Below, in pieces: positions 6,777 through 12,949 of a DNA stretch of 12,949 nucleotides; within the stretch, counting starts at the first letter, position 1, and every line of letters starts with the position of its first letter. The DNA is from Burkholderiaceae bacterium (GTDB lineage Bacteria > Pseudomonadota > Gammaproteobacteria > Burkholderiales > Burkholderiaceae), in assembly GCA_947372155.1 (NCBI GenBank), contig CANBSM010000024.1:1-12949 (forward strand). Reading direction: 5' to 3'. The notes under the pieces are model-generated. The model was not told where the DNA came from. It made no database searches and saw nothing but the letters and a program-made list of their open reading frames with translations. A program made the translations under genes and the position numbers.

Positions 6777-8453
6777 ATGGTTAATCCCGCTAAACCTTGG
6801 CTCAAAAACTATCCTGAGGGTGTTCCTCATGAAGTAGATATCTCTGGATACAACTCTTTACTGGATATGTTTGAGGAGGCTTTTGAGCGCTTTCCCAATC
6901 GTCATGCTTGCGAGTATCTCGATAAGTTTTTAAGCTATAGAGATCTAGATCGTCATTCCAAAAACTTTGCTTCTTACTTGCAAAACCTTGGTCTAGAGCC
7001 TGGGTCCCGCGTAGCAATCATGCTGCCTAATGTGTTGCAGTTTCAGATCGCCATGATCGGTATTCTTCGTGCTGGATTTGTAGTGGTTAACGTCAACCCA
7101 CTTTATACCGCACGTGAGCTGGAGCATCAACTCAAAGACAGTGGTGCCTCAGCCCTTGTTATTTTAGAAAACTTTGCACACGTTTATCAGCAAATTTCTG
7201 CACATGTACCTTTGAAGAAAACTATCGTTACCTCAATGGGCGAAATGATTGGTCTGAAGGGTGCTGTAGTTAATTTTGTAGTGCGTAATGTTAAAAAACT
7301 CGTTCCCGCATGGGATCTTCCGGGGCACAGCACTTTCCTGGCAGCTCTAAGTGAGGGCAGTCAGCATCATTGGAATAAACCTAAAACCACGTTAAACGAT
7401 ATCGCCTTCTTGCAATACACCGGAGGAACTACGGGATTATCAAAAGGAGCCATTCTTTTACACAGCAATATTCTGTCCAACGTTATTCAGACTGAGCTGT
7501 GGCTTGAGCCAGGATTAAAACGCAAACAAGTTGATCAGTTAGTCTTCTTGTGCGCGCTGCCGATGTATCACATCTTTGCTTTAACAGCTTGTGCAGTCTT
7601 GGGAATGCGCAAGGGTGGCCTGTTGGTTTTAGTACCCAATCCGCGTGATTTTGATGGGTTTATCAAGTTGCTGAAGAAACACCCAAATATTAATATCTTC
7701 CCTGGGGTTAATACTTTATTTAATGCGCTGATGCATAAACCTGAGTTTGCCTCCGTGAAGTTTCCTAATATATTAGCCACCATTGGCGGCGGTATGGCAA
7801 TGCAAAAAGTAGTTGCTGACCAATGGCAGGAAATGACTGGTGCTCCCATTGCTGAAGGGTACGGCCTCTCAGAAACTTCTCCAGTAGCTTGTGTGAATTC
7901 GGCATTGATCGAAAGCTTTACTGGCTATATTGGTTTGCCAGTACCCAGCACAGAAGTCATTATCTTAGGAGATGATGGCATCGAGGTTCCGTTTGGAACC
8001 CCTGGTGAGATTTGTATTCGTGGCCCTCAGGTCATGGCTGGTTATTGGAATAAGCCAGAAGAAACCAAAAATGTGATGACGCCTGATGGTTACTTTAAAT
8101 CAGGCGATATTGGTGTTATGAACGCAGATGGCCTTACAAAGATAGTTGACCGCAAAAAGGATATGATTTTGGTATCTGGATTTAACGTGTACCCAAATGA
8201 GGTTGAAGAAGTGCTTTCCTTGGTTCCGGGTGTGCTGGAATGCGCAGTCATTGGTGTGCCTGATGAAGATTCTGGCGAGGCAGTAAAGGCCTTCGTGGTC
8301 AAACAAGATCTATCATTAACCGAAGAGGCTATCTTGGCATTTTGCAAAGAAAATCTCACCAACTATAAGCGTCCTAAGCATATTATTTTCCGTACTGATC
8401 TGCCAAAAACCAACGTTGGAAAAATCTTAAGACGAGAATTGCGGGATTTGTGA
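6777..8453 (+). CDS. fadD: Long-chain fatty acid--CoA ligase (AMP-forming)
   Basis: This 558-residue member of the acyl-adenylate-forming enzyme family activates free fatty acids to acyl-CoA with ATP and CoA, probably at the inner face of the membrane. The P-loop YTGGTTGLSKG is at 214-224, LPMYHIFAL at 261-269, EGYGLSETSP at 360-369, the fatty-acyl-CoA synthetase signature region DGYFKSGDIG at 437-446, DRKKDMILVSGFNVYPNEVE at 458-477, and the C-terminal catalytic lysine in NVGKILRREL (Lys549). All key motifs are intact and the length matches E. coli FadD (561). The ATG is preceded by GGAAA with 7-base spacing. Its product feeds the divergent beta-oxidation operon upstream, and plsC follows on the same strand 85 bp later. 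Long-chain preference is inferred from overall FadD resemblance. Confidence 0.95.
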   Translation: MVNPAKPWLKNYPEGVPHEVDISGYNSLLDMFEEAFERFPNRHACEYLDKFLSYRDLDRHSKNFASYLQNLGLEPGSRVAIMLPNVLQFQIAMIGILRAGFVVVNVNPLYTARELEHQLKDSGASALVILENFAHVYQQISAHVPLKKTIVTSMGEMIGLKGAVVNFVVRNVKKLVPAWDLPGHSTFLAALSEGSQHHWNKPKTTLNDIAFLQYTGGTTGLSKGAILLHSNILSNVIQTELWLEPGLKRKQVDQLVFLCALPMYHIFALTACAVLGMRKGGLLVLVPNPRDFDGFIKLLKKHPNINIFPGVNTLFNALMHKPEFASVKFPNILATIGGGMAMQKVVADQWQEMTGAPIAEGYGLSETSPVACVNSALIESFTGYIGLPVPSTEVIILGDDGIEVPFGTPGEICIRGPQVMAGYWNKPEETKNVMTPDGYFKSGDIGVMNADGLTKIVDRKKDMILVSGFNVYPNEVEEVLSLVPGVLECAVIGVPDEDSGEAVKAFVVKQDLSLTEEAILAFCKENLTNYKRPKHIIFRTDLPKTNVGKILRRELRDL

Positions 8454-8474
8454 GTATTTCCAATGGTGAGGGGT

Positions 8475-8505
8475 CTATTTTATTAAGACACATCATTTAA
8501 AATAG
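8475..8505. repeat. AT-rich inverted repeat between fadD and plsC
   Basis: CTATTTTA (8475-8482) and TAAAATAG (8498-8505) form a perfect 8-bp inverted repeat with a 15-base loop. It lies 21 bp after the fadD stop. The stem is AT-rich, the loop long and the trailing T-run short (four T), so it would be a weak terminator at best. It may instead be a regulatory site or transcript-end stabiliser. Confidence 0.35.
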
Positions 8506-8538
8506 GCTTTTCAGCTCTTAATTTGCAATAAAACTATC

Positions 8539-9279
8539 GTGATTCTTTGGCTTCGTTCCTTACTGTTCTATTTATTTGGCTTTACCTCAGTCACCCTCTT
8601 TGCCAGTGCAATTATTCTGGTCATACCCTTTACGGATCGAAGTACGCGTTACCAGATGGGTGTTGTTTGGTGCCAATTGATCCAAAAAGTATTATTTCTG
8701 CTTTGTGGCATTCAAACCCAAATTAAGGGCTTAGAAAATATTCCCAAGGACCCCAATAAGGCATTGATCCTTCTTGGCAAGCACCAGTCGGCTTGGGAGA
8801 CCTTTGTATACCCAGCCACTTTTTCAAAAGAGCTCTGTTTCGTTTTCAAGAGAGAGCTCCTTTATGTCCCTTTTTTTGGCTGGGCTTTGGCGTCATTGCG
8901 CATGATTCATATCAATCGAGGTGATAGAGAGAATGCGAGAGAGGCCGTATCTGCGCAAGGTAAGGTAGTTTTAAAGCAGGGTAGGTGGATTGCAATTTAT
9001 CCGGAAGGCACTCGCACCCCTCGAGGAACATTTAAGCCCTATCGCAAGGGCGGTGTGCGGCTTGCCATAAGCACACAGACCGATATTCTCCCGGTCGCAC
9101 AGAACTCGGCTGCAATTTGGCCCAGAAATACTTTTATCAAGCGTCCAGGAGTGATTACTCTTTCAATTGGCCCTGTGATTTCCGTTCAAGGAAAAACAGA
9201 AGAGCAGTTACAGCAGGAAGTGGAAGCTTGGATTGAAGGTGAGATGCACCGGCTTGATGCGCCTGCCTATGCAAATTAA
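8539..9279 (+). CDS. plsC: 1-acyl-sn-glycerol-3-phosphate acyltransferase (PlsC family)
   Basis: This 246-residue membrane-bound enzyme transfers an acyl chain to lysophosphatidic acid, giving phosphatidic acid for phospholipid synthesis. An N-terminal membrane segment spans about residues 7-30. The acyltransferase blocks are in order: GKHQSAWET (His82 with Glu87), FVFKRELLYVPFFGWAL (101-117), and YPEGTRTPRG (154-163, with EGTR at 156-159). Block I is HX4E instead of the textbook HX4D, a variant familiar in proteobacterial relatives of this type. The start is GTG at 8539-8541 with no recognisable ribosome site. It is preferred because it keeps the membrane segment; the first internal Met is at residue 40, and an in-frame stop at 8503-8505 bars extension. 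It ends only 4 bp from the convergent DUF4442 gene. Acyl-acceptor specificity is not proven by sequence alone. Confidence 0.9.
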   Translation: MILWLRSLLFYLFGFTSVTLFASAIILVIPFTDRSTRYQMGVVWCQLIQKVLFLLCGIQTQIKGLENIPKDPNKALILLGKHQSAWETFVYPATFSKELCFVFKRELLYVPFFGWALASLRMIHINRGDRENAREAVSAQGKVVLKQGRWIAIYPEGTRTPRGTFKPYRKGGVRLAISTQTDILPVAQNSAAIWPRNTFIKRPGVITLSIGPVISVQGKTEEQLQQEVEAWIEGEMHRLDAPAYAN

Positions 9280-9283
9280 TACT

Positions 9284-9736
9284 TTATTTATTGATCTTCT
9301 TGCGTATGTATAAAGTCTTGGTAATGCGTGCCACGACATCTTCTTCGCGATCTTTTACGTCAACCACAAAGTCTCTTAAGACCTTATCTCCAGACTCTGC
9401 AGCAGTAACAATGTCGTCTAGTTGTTCTTGGGTAATTTCAAAACTGGCATGAACCTTTCCTTTGCCAGGCTTGAGAAACTCAATCTTGGCTGCCTGGTCC
9501 CAAACAACATATCCCATACCCAAATTTTTGGACACCATCATCATGAAGAAGGGGTCAGTCATCGCAAATAGACTGCCGCCAAAATGGACCCCGACAATAT
9601 TGCGATTCAATAACCCATGCTTAAGGCTGACTTTGGCGTGGCGAAAATCCTTAGAAATCTTTTCAACGGTGATACCGGCCCCCAGAAATGGAGGCCACAG
9701 ATTCATGCCTCTACGAAGTAGGCTTGCATTGATCAC
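9284..9736 (-). CDS. DUF4442 family protein (hotdog-fold, thioesterase-like)
   Basis: This is a 150-residue cytoplasmic protein without signal or membrane segments. It resembles the DUF4442 family, a hotdog-fold group related to acyl-CoA thioesterases: a central segment NRNIVGVHFGGSLFAMTDPF (45-64) gives the expected helix with a conserved HFG..., followed by alternating beta strands (VVWDQAAKIEFLKPGKG, about 77-93; RDFVVDVKDREEDVVARI, about 121-138). Catalysis has not been shown for most members and the substrate is unknown. It follows the dehydratase gene by 9 bp on the same strand and is probably co-transcribed. The start is given as GTG at 9734-9736, which has no good ribosome site; ATG at 9704-9706 (residue 11) is an alternative, though its GAGG is only one base away. 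Its nearness to plsC and fadD makes an acyl-thioester role attractive, but that is inference. Confidence 0.75.
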   Translation of the reverse strand: MINASLLRRGMNLWPPFLGAGITVEKISKDFRHAKVSLKHGLLNRNIVGVHFGGSLFAMTDPFFMMMVSKNLGMGYVVWDQAAKIEFLKPGKGKVHASFEITQEQLDDIVTAAESGDKVLRDFVVDVKDREEDVVARITKTLYIRKKINK

Positions 9737-9745
9737 GAAAAATTT

Positions 9746-11488
9746 CTACTTAGAGGACGGAGTCTTGCCAACCATTTTGACTGCTCTCAAAAAATCAAAG
9801 TCCACACCTTGATCTGCTTGAGTTACGGTATCTAAGAACAATTTCTTGTAGCCACGTTCAGCGGTAGGTGAGGTGATGGGATTGTCTTTCATGCGTTTAG
9901 CAAGTTCTTCATCTGAAATTAAAAGGCTAATTTCACGATTCTTCACGCTTAAACGAATGCGATCGCCGTTGTGAACTTGCGCTAAAGGGCCGCCGATGGC
10001 CGATTCAGGAGTCACGTGCAGCACAATCGTACCAAAGGCAGTGCCGCTCATACGTCCATCAGAAATGCGCACAATATCTTTGACGCCAGCTCGTGCCAAT
10101 TTCATTGGAATAGGAATGTAACCAGCCTCTGGCATGCCTGGAGCACCTTTAGGACCAATATTTTTAAGTACCAAAATATCCTCGGCGGTGACATCTAAGT
10201 CTGGGCTATCAATTCGATTGGCTAAATCAGCGGCATCTTCAAACACTACGGCCCGGCCTTCATGCTCCATCAACTTTTCATTGGCAGCAGACTGTTTGAT
10301 GATAGCCCCACCAGGTGCAAGATTGCCGTGTAAGACGGCAATACTGCCGCGTGGATAAATCGGTTTATTAAAAGGGCGTACAACATCTTGTTTGAAGCTT
10401 GGTGGTGCGGCATCAATTTCTTCTCCAAGCGTTCTACCTGAGACTGTCATGGCATCGAGCTTCAGTAGGGGCTTCAGTTCACGAAGTAGGGTAGTCATAC
10501 CACCAGCATCATGGAAGTTTTCCATGTAGTGATCACCAGAGGGTTTTAGATCAACCAGAACTGGGGTTTCATCACCCATCTTATCGAGTGCGTCTAAATC
10601 AATCTCGAGGCCCATACGACCCGCAATAGCGGCTAAGTGAACAATGCCATTGGTTGATCCGCCAATCGCCAGCAAAACACGCATCGCATTTTCAAATGCA
10701 TCTGCTGTTAGCACTTTATCAATCGTTAGACCTTCTTTGGCCATCTTTACAGCGCAAGTACCGGTTTCTTCGGCAATGCGAATACGATCGGCAGTCACTG
10801 CTGGAGGTGTTGCACCACCCGGAACAGTCATGCCAAGAGCTTCAGAGATACAAGCCATTGTGCTAGCGGTACCCATGACTGAGCAAGTACCAACGCTGGC
10901 GACCAATTGATCATTCACTTCATCTTTTTCAACCTCATCAATTTCGCCAGCGCGGAATTTCCCCCAGTAACGACGACAATCGGTACATGCACCAACACGT
11001 TCGCTGCGATGTGAGCCGGTTAGCATTGAGCCAGTGATGAGTTGAATAGCGGGTAAGCCTGCAGAAGCGGCGCCCATCATTTGTGCAGGAACAGTTTTAT
11101 CGCAACCACCAATCATCACCACTGCATCCATTGGCTGTGCACGTAACATCTCTTCAGTATCCATAGACATCAAGTTGCGCAAATACATACTTGTTGGAGC
11201 GGCAAAACTTTCATGAATGGAAATTGTTGGAAATTCCATCGGCAAACCACCGGCTAACATGACACCGCGCTTTACCGCTTCTAGGAGTTGGGGCATATTG
11301 CCATGACAGGGGTTGTATGCACTTCCAGTATTGATGATGCCAATGACCGGGCGATCTAAAGCGCTATTGGTATATCCAGCGCCTTTAATAAACGCTTTGC
11401 GTAAAAATAAAGAGAATCCTTTGTCGCCATAGCTAGTTAAGCCTTTGCGCAAACCGCTCTCTGTAGGGTCTTTTGGTTTATTGCTCAT
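9746..11488 (-). CDS. IlvD/Edd-family dehydratase, sugar-acid (arabinonate/xylonate) dehydratase-like; often labelled dihydroxy-acid dehydratase
   Basis: This 580-residue iron-sulfur enzyme would dehydrate a 2,3-dihydroxy acid to a 2-keto acid. From Met at 11486-11488 the presumed [2Fe-2S] cysteines are Cys61 (NPCHGN), Cys129 (GGCDKT) and Cys202 (GTCSVMGTAST). The spacing equals that of Rhizobium L-arabinonate dehydratase as I recall it (59/127/200). Lys131 would be the Mg-binding carbamylated lysine, and the serine in ISDGRMSGTAFG the catalytic base. ILVLKNIGPKGAPGMPEAG and IVLHVTPESAIGGPL also resemble the sugar-acid group more than classical IlvD. The substrate could still be dihydroxyisovalerate. 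An upstream ATG at 11525-11527 would add 13 Lys-rich residues not expected in the family, so the inner start with a weak GAGA site is preferred. The gene lies between a putative outer-membrane channel gene and the DUF4442 gene, same strand, and looks operonic. Confidence 0.88.
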   Translation of the reverse strand: MSNKPKDPTESGLRKGLTSYGDKGFSLFLRKAFIKGAGYTNSALDRPVIGIINTGSAYNPCHGNMPQLLEAVKRGVMLAGGLPMEFPTISIHESFAAPTSMYLRNLMSMDTEEMLRAQPMDAVVMIGGCDKTVPAQMMGAASAGLPAIQLITGSMLTGSHRSERVGACTDCRRYWGKFRAGEIDEVEKDEVNDQLVASVGTCSVMGTASTMACISEALGMTVPGGATPPAVTADRIRIAEETGTCAVKMAKEGLTIDKVLTADAFENAMRVLLAIGGSTNGIVHLAAIAGRMGLEIDLDALDKMGDETPVLVDLKPSGDHYMENFHDAGGMTTLLRELKPLLKLDAMTVSGRTLGEEIDAAPPSFKQDVVRPFNKPIYPRGSIAVLHGNLAPGGAIIKQSAANEKLMEHEGRAVVFEDAADLANRIDSPDLDVTAEDILVLKNIGPKGAPGMPEAGYIPIPMKLARAGVKDIVRISDGRMSGTAFGTIVLHVTPESAIGGPLAQVHNGDRIRLSVKNREISLLISDEELAKRMKDNPITSPTAERGYKKLFLDTVTQADQGVDFDFLRAVKMVGKTPSSK

Positions 11489-11552
11489 GATTGTCTCGCA
11501 TTTCTTTTTAATGTTCTTTGGCTTCATTGTAGCGATGGAATAGCCTACCTAC

Positions 11553-12416
11553 CTATAGTCCGCCACCCCAGCGGTACTGCCAAGAGATCCCTAGTGCTGT
11601 GTAATCCGTATTGGTATTGGAATACGCCCCTTTGCTGCCAGTTAGGCGGATCGAATTGTGTTTATTGATGGGGTAGGAGAAGGTGCTGCCAAAGCGCCAA
11701 TTTTCTTGTGAGCCACTGATTGCTGCGCCATTAACATATTTCTGACCACCTACAAAATACGTAGCATCAGCAGAAAGATAGGCGGTATTTTGAAAGTAAT
11801 AAATGACATGAGCTTCAGATGAGTAGATGGGGTTTTGAGAAAGCGTATTGCTTCCCAGAAAGCTAGTATTGCTTGTATAGATCGTAGCCATGCCTGCCAG
11901 CTCTAAACGCCATGGACCAACTGCTTGGGATGCTCCAATTGCGGGCTGAATCAGGGAGCGATTAGCGCCTACATTAATCATTTGTTCGCTGTTGTATTTT
12001 CCCCATGGAATGGATGCAGCAAGACTGGTACCAATAATTAAATCTTGTTGATAGTGTTTAAATTCGTCTAGGGATAAAGCCGGCGCACCATAAAGATTGG
12101 CTGAAATTTTCACTACTGGATCCGACAAACCTTCAGCAGAGGCATTTACGTTTTGTGGGCCAATAGCTCCAGTTCCAGAAAGCTGCGCATAAGGAAGTAA
12201 TAGGCTAATCCTGCCTGATTGCCCGAAGACATCAATAATACGGGTGAGATTTACTGCTTCGGTGGTGAGTGTGTAGGCGCCGCTTTTTACTTGTGCAATG
12301 CCGCCAGTGACAAAATTAATGCCAATTGGTGCATTCGAATAAGCGCGCGCTTCAATTTCTTGAGCAGAAACCTGTTGGCAAAAAAATCCTAACAGGCAAA
12401 GCCAAAAAATTCTCAC
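11553..12416 (-). CDS. Outer-membrane protein resembling the Phenol_MetA_deg (PF13557) transporter-like family
   Basis: This is an exported protein of about 287 residues. The N-terminus has a short basic start, a hydrophobic stretch (IFWLCLLGFFC) and a VSA cleavage site before Gln. The mature start EIEARAYSNAPIGINFVTGG is characteristic of a proteobacterial family often labelled transporter or MetA-pathway of phenol degradation, thought to form outer-membrane channels. The rest alternates amphipathic strands with Asn/Ser/Gly-rich turns, ending in a strand (LGISWQYRW) plus GGGL instead of a terminal Phe. GTG at 12414-12416 gives a compact signal peptide and is chosen here. A TTG at 12432-12434, directly abutting the upstream stop codon, would add six residues. 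Neither has a Shine-Dalgarno sequence, so translation is probably coupled to the upstream gene. It could carry the dehydratase's substrate across the outer membrane; this is inferred from position only. Confidence 0.72.
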   Translation of the reverse strand: MRIFWLCLLGFFCQQVSAQEIEARAYSNAPIGINFVTGGIAQVKSGAYTLTTEAVNLTRIIDVFGQSGRISLLLPYAQLSGTGAIGPQNVNASAEGLSDPVVKISANLYGAPALSLDEFKHYQQDLIIGTSLAASIPWGKYNSEQMINVGANRSLIQPAIGASQAVGPWRLELAGMATIYTSNTSFLGSNTLSQNPIYSSEAHVIYYFQNTAYLSADATYFVGGQKYVNGAAISGSQENWRFGSTFSYPINKHNSIRLTGSKGAYSNTNTDYTALGISWQYRWGGGL

Positions 12417-12434
12417 GCAAGACAAATAAGGCAA

Positions 12435-12949
12435 TTATTTTTTGGAACCAAATAAGACTGCAAGAGTTTCGGTATTGCCTACGACCATATTGAACCCCAT
12501 AAAAATTAAGTAAGGCCAAACAATTAACCAATACACAATCGACATGGCAAACACTCTTAATGGATCACCGCTTCCAAAGGCTGCCATGGAAGAGATAAAT
12601 TCTTTTCCATTGATCAGCCCATGGACTCCGGCTTCAAGGTAATTCAAGGCAATAACAACTGCTAGGTAAACAATGGATTCTAGAAAAAGCGATTTAACAA
12701 TGCCACTTTCCTTGTCAATCTTCATTGGATATACAGCCTGAGCAATCAACATAAATTTTGCTGACAAAGCAGCTTTAATCAATGCAAAACCAAAGAGAGA
12801 CAAGGGAATGGGTCTCTCTTCAAGGGCGGTTGCAGCCATAAAAGTGATCGCGCAGAACCAGGTGCCGAAGTAAATAGATAAAGCGAATGCTTTCCTCAAC
12901 TCATCTTCCAACTTTATTTTCAAGCCCGGTTTGTTTGTGTCAATCTTAG
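12435..12949 (-). CDS. Four-helix integral membrane protein of unknown function, 5' end possibly outside the window
   Basis: I do not recognise this family. Counting from a TTG at 12921-12923 it has 162 residues and four hydrophobic segments at about 13-34, 41-64, 78-96 and 122-148, with short charged loops (MKIDKESGIVK between helices 2 and 3) and a basic C-terminus (FGSKK). The reading frame stays open from that TTG to the window edge (adding KIDTNKPG), and no ribosome site precedes the TTG, so the true start may lie beyond base 12949. It ends directly at, or 18 bp before, the start of the downstream outer-membrane protein gene, implying co-transcription and coupled translation. An inner-membrane partner of that protein is conceivable, but no transporter motif is visible. 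Confidence 0.65.
   Translation of the reverse strand, partial: KIDTNKPGLKIKLEDELRKAFALSIYFGTWFCAITFMAATALEERPIPLSLFGFALIKAALSAKFMLIAQAVYPMKIDKESGIVKSLFLESIVYLAVVIALNYLEAGVHGLINGKEFISSMAAFGSGDPLRVFAMSIVYWLIVWPYLIFMGFNMVVGNTETLAVLFGSKK

Noticed and set aside
7568..8362. Minus-strand frames inside fadD
   Set aside because: They are fully antisense to the conserved C-terminal half of fadD, with no independent evidence.
8475..8505. Reading the inverted repeat after fadD as a firm terminator
   Set aside because: The stem is AT-rich, the loop is 15 bases and only four T follow it. It is kept as a repeat, not called a terminator.
9462..9812. A 116-codon plus-strand frame spanning the DUF4442 start and the dehydratase end
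   Set aside because: It crosses two genes on the opposite strand, has no ribosome site, and its translation is low in recognisable structure.
10787..10797. An ATACGATCGGC stretch similar to half of the putative operator
   Set aside because: It lies inside the dehydratase coding sequence, lacks the second half-site and is explained by codon use.
11489..11527. N-terminal extension of the dehydratase from the ATG at 11525-11527
   Set aside because: The 13 extra residues are Lys-rich and unlike family N-termini, and no ribosome site precedes that ATG. The inner ATG puts the cysteines at the expected positions.

Overview
The window reads as a chromosomal segment of a betaproteobacterium. The protein sequences look most like Burkholderiales of the Polynucleobacter type: the gene set (TetR regulator, 595-residue acyl-CoA dehydrogenase, HCDH-ECH fusion, thiolase), the KHQSAWET form of PlsC, and compact genes with moderate, AT-leaning base composition. 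This assignment is by recognition, not by a search. No RNA genes, insertion sequences, CRISPR arrays or phage-like genes were seen, and no stretch of 300 bases lacks a gene. The window is densely coding.

Region 1 (1-5856) holds a minus-strand fatty-acid beta-oxidation operon. It runs from a TetR-family regulator (5611-4979) through an acyl-CoA dehydrogenase (4929-3142) and a bifunctional 3-hydroxyacyl-CoA dehydrogenase/enoyl-CoA hydratase (3130-689) to an acetyl-CoA acyltransferase that leaves the window at base 1. The four steps of the beta-oxidation spiral are therefore encoded together behind one regulator. A sigma70-like promoter (5671-5700) followed at once by an imperfect palindrome (5647-5662) upstream of the regulator suggests autoregulation of the whole operon.

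Region 2 (5857-9279), on the plus strand, holds a small outer-membrane beta-barrel protein closed by a clear rho-independent terminator (6655-6683). It is followed by a long-chain fatty acyl-CoA ligase (fadD) and a 1-acylglycerol-3-phosphate acyltransferase (plsC). FadD makes the acyl-CoA that the region 1 operon would degrade, and PlsC puts acyl groups into phospholipid, so regions 1 and 2 together form a fatty-acid uptake, activation, degradation and re-use neighbourhood.

Region 3 (9284-12949), on the minus strand, holds a tightly packed cluster. From upstream to downstream it encodes a four-helix inner-membrane protein of unknown function (open to the right edge), an outer-membrane protein of the Phenol_MetA_deg-like type, an IlvD/Edd-family dehydratase, and a DUF4442 hotdog-fold protein. 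The dehydratase resembles the [2Fe-2S] sugar-acid (arabinonate/xylonate) dehydratase subgroup more than classical IlvD. Several genes in this half lack a good Shine-Dalgarno sequence and use GTG or TTG starts.

No convincing novel system was found. The most useful leads are the operator/promoter of the beta-oxidation operon, the real substrate of the dehydratase, and the two unassigned envelope proteins beside it.
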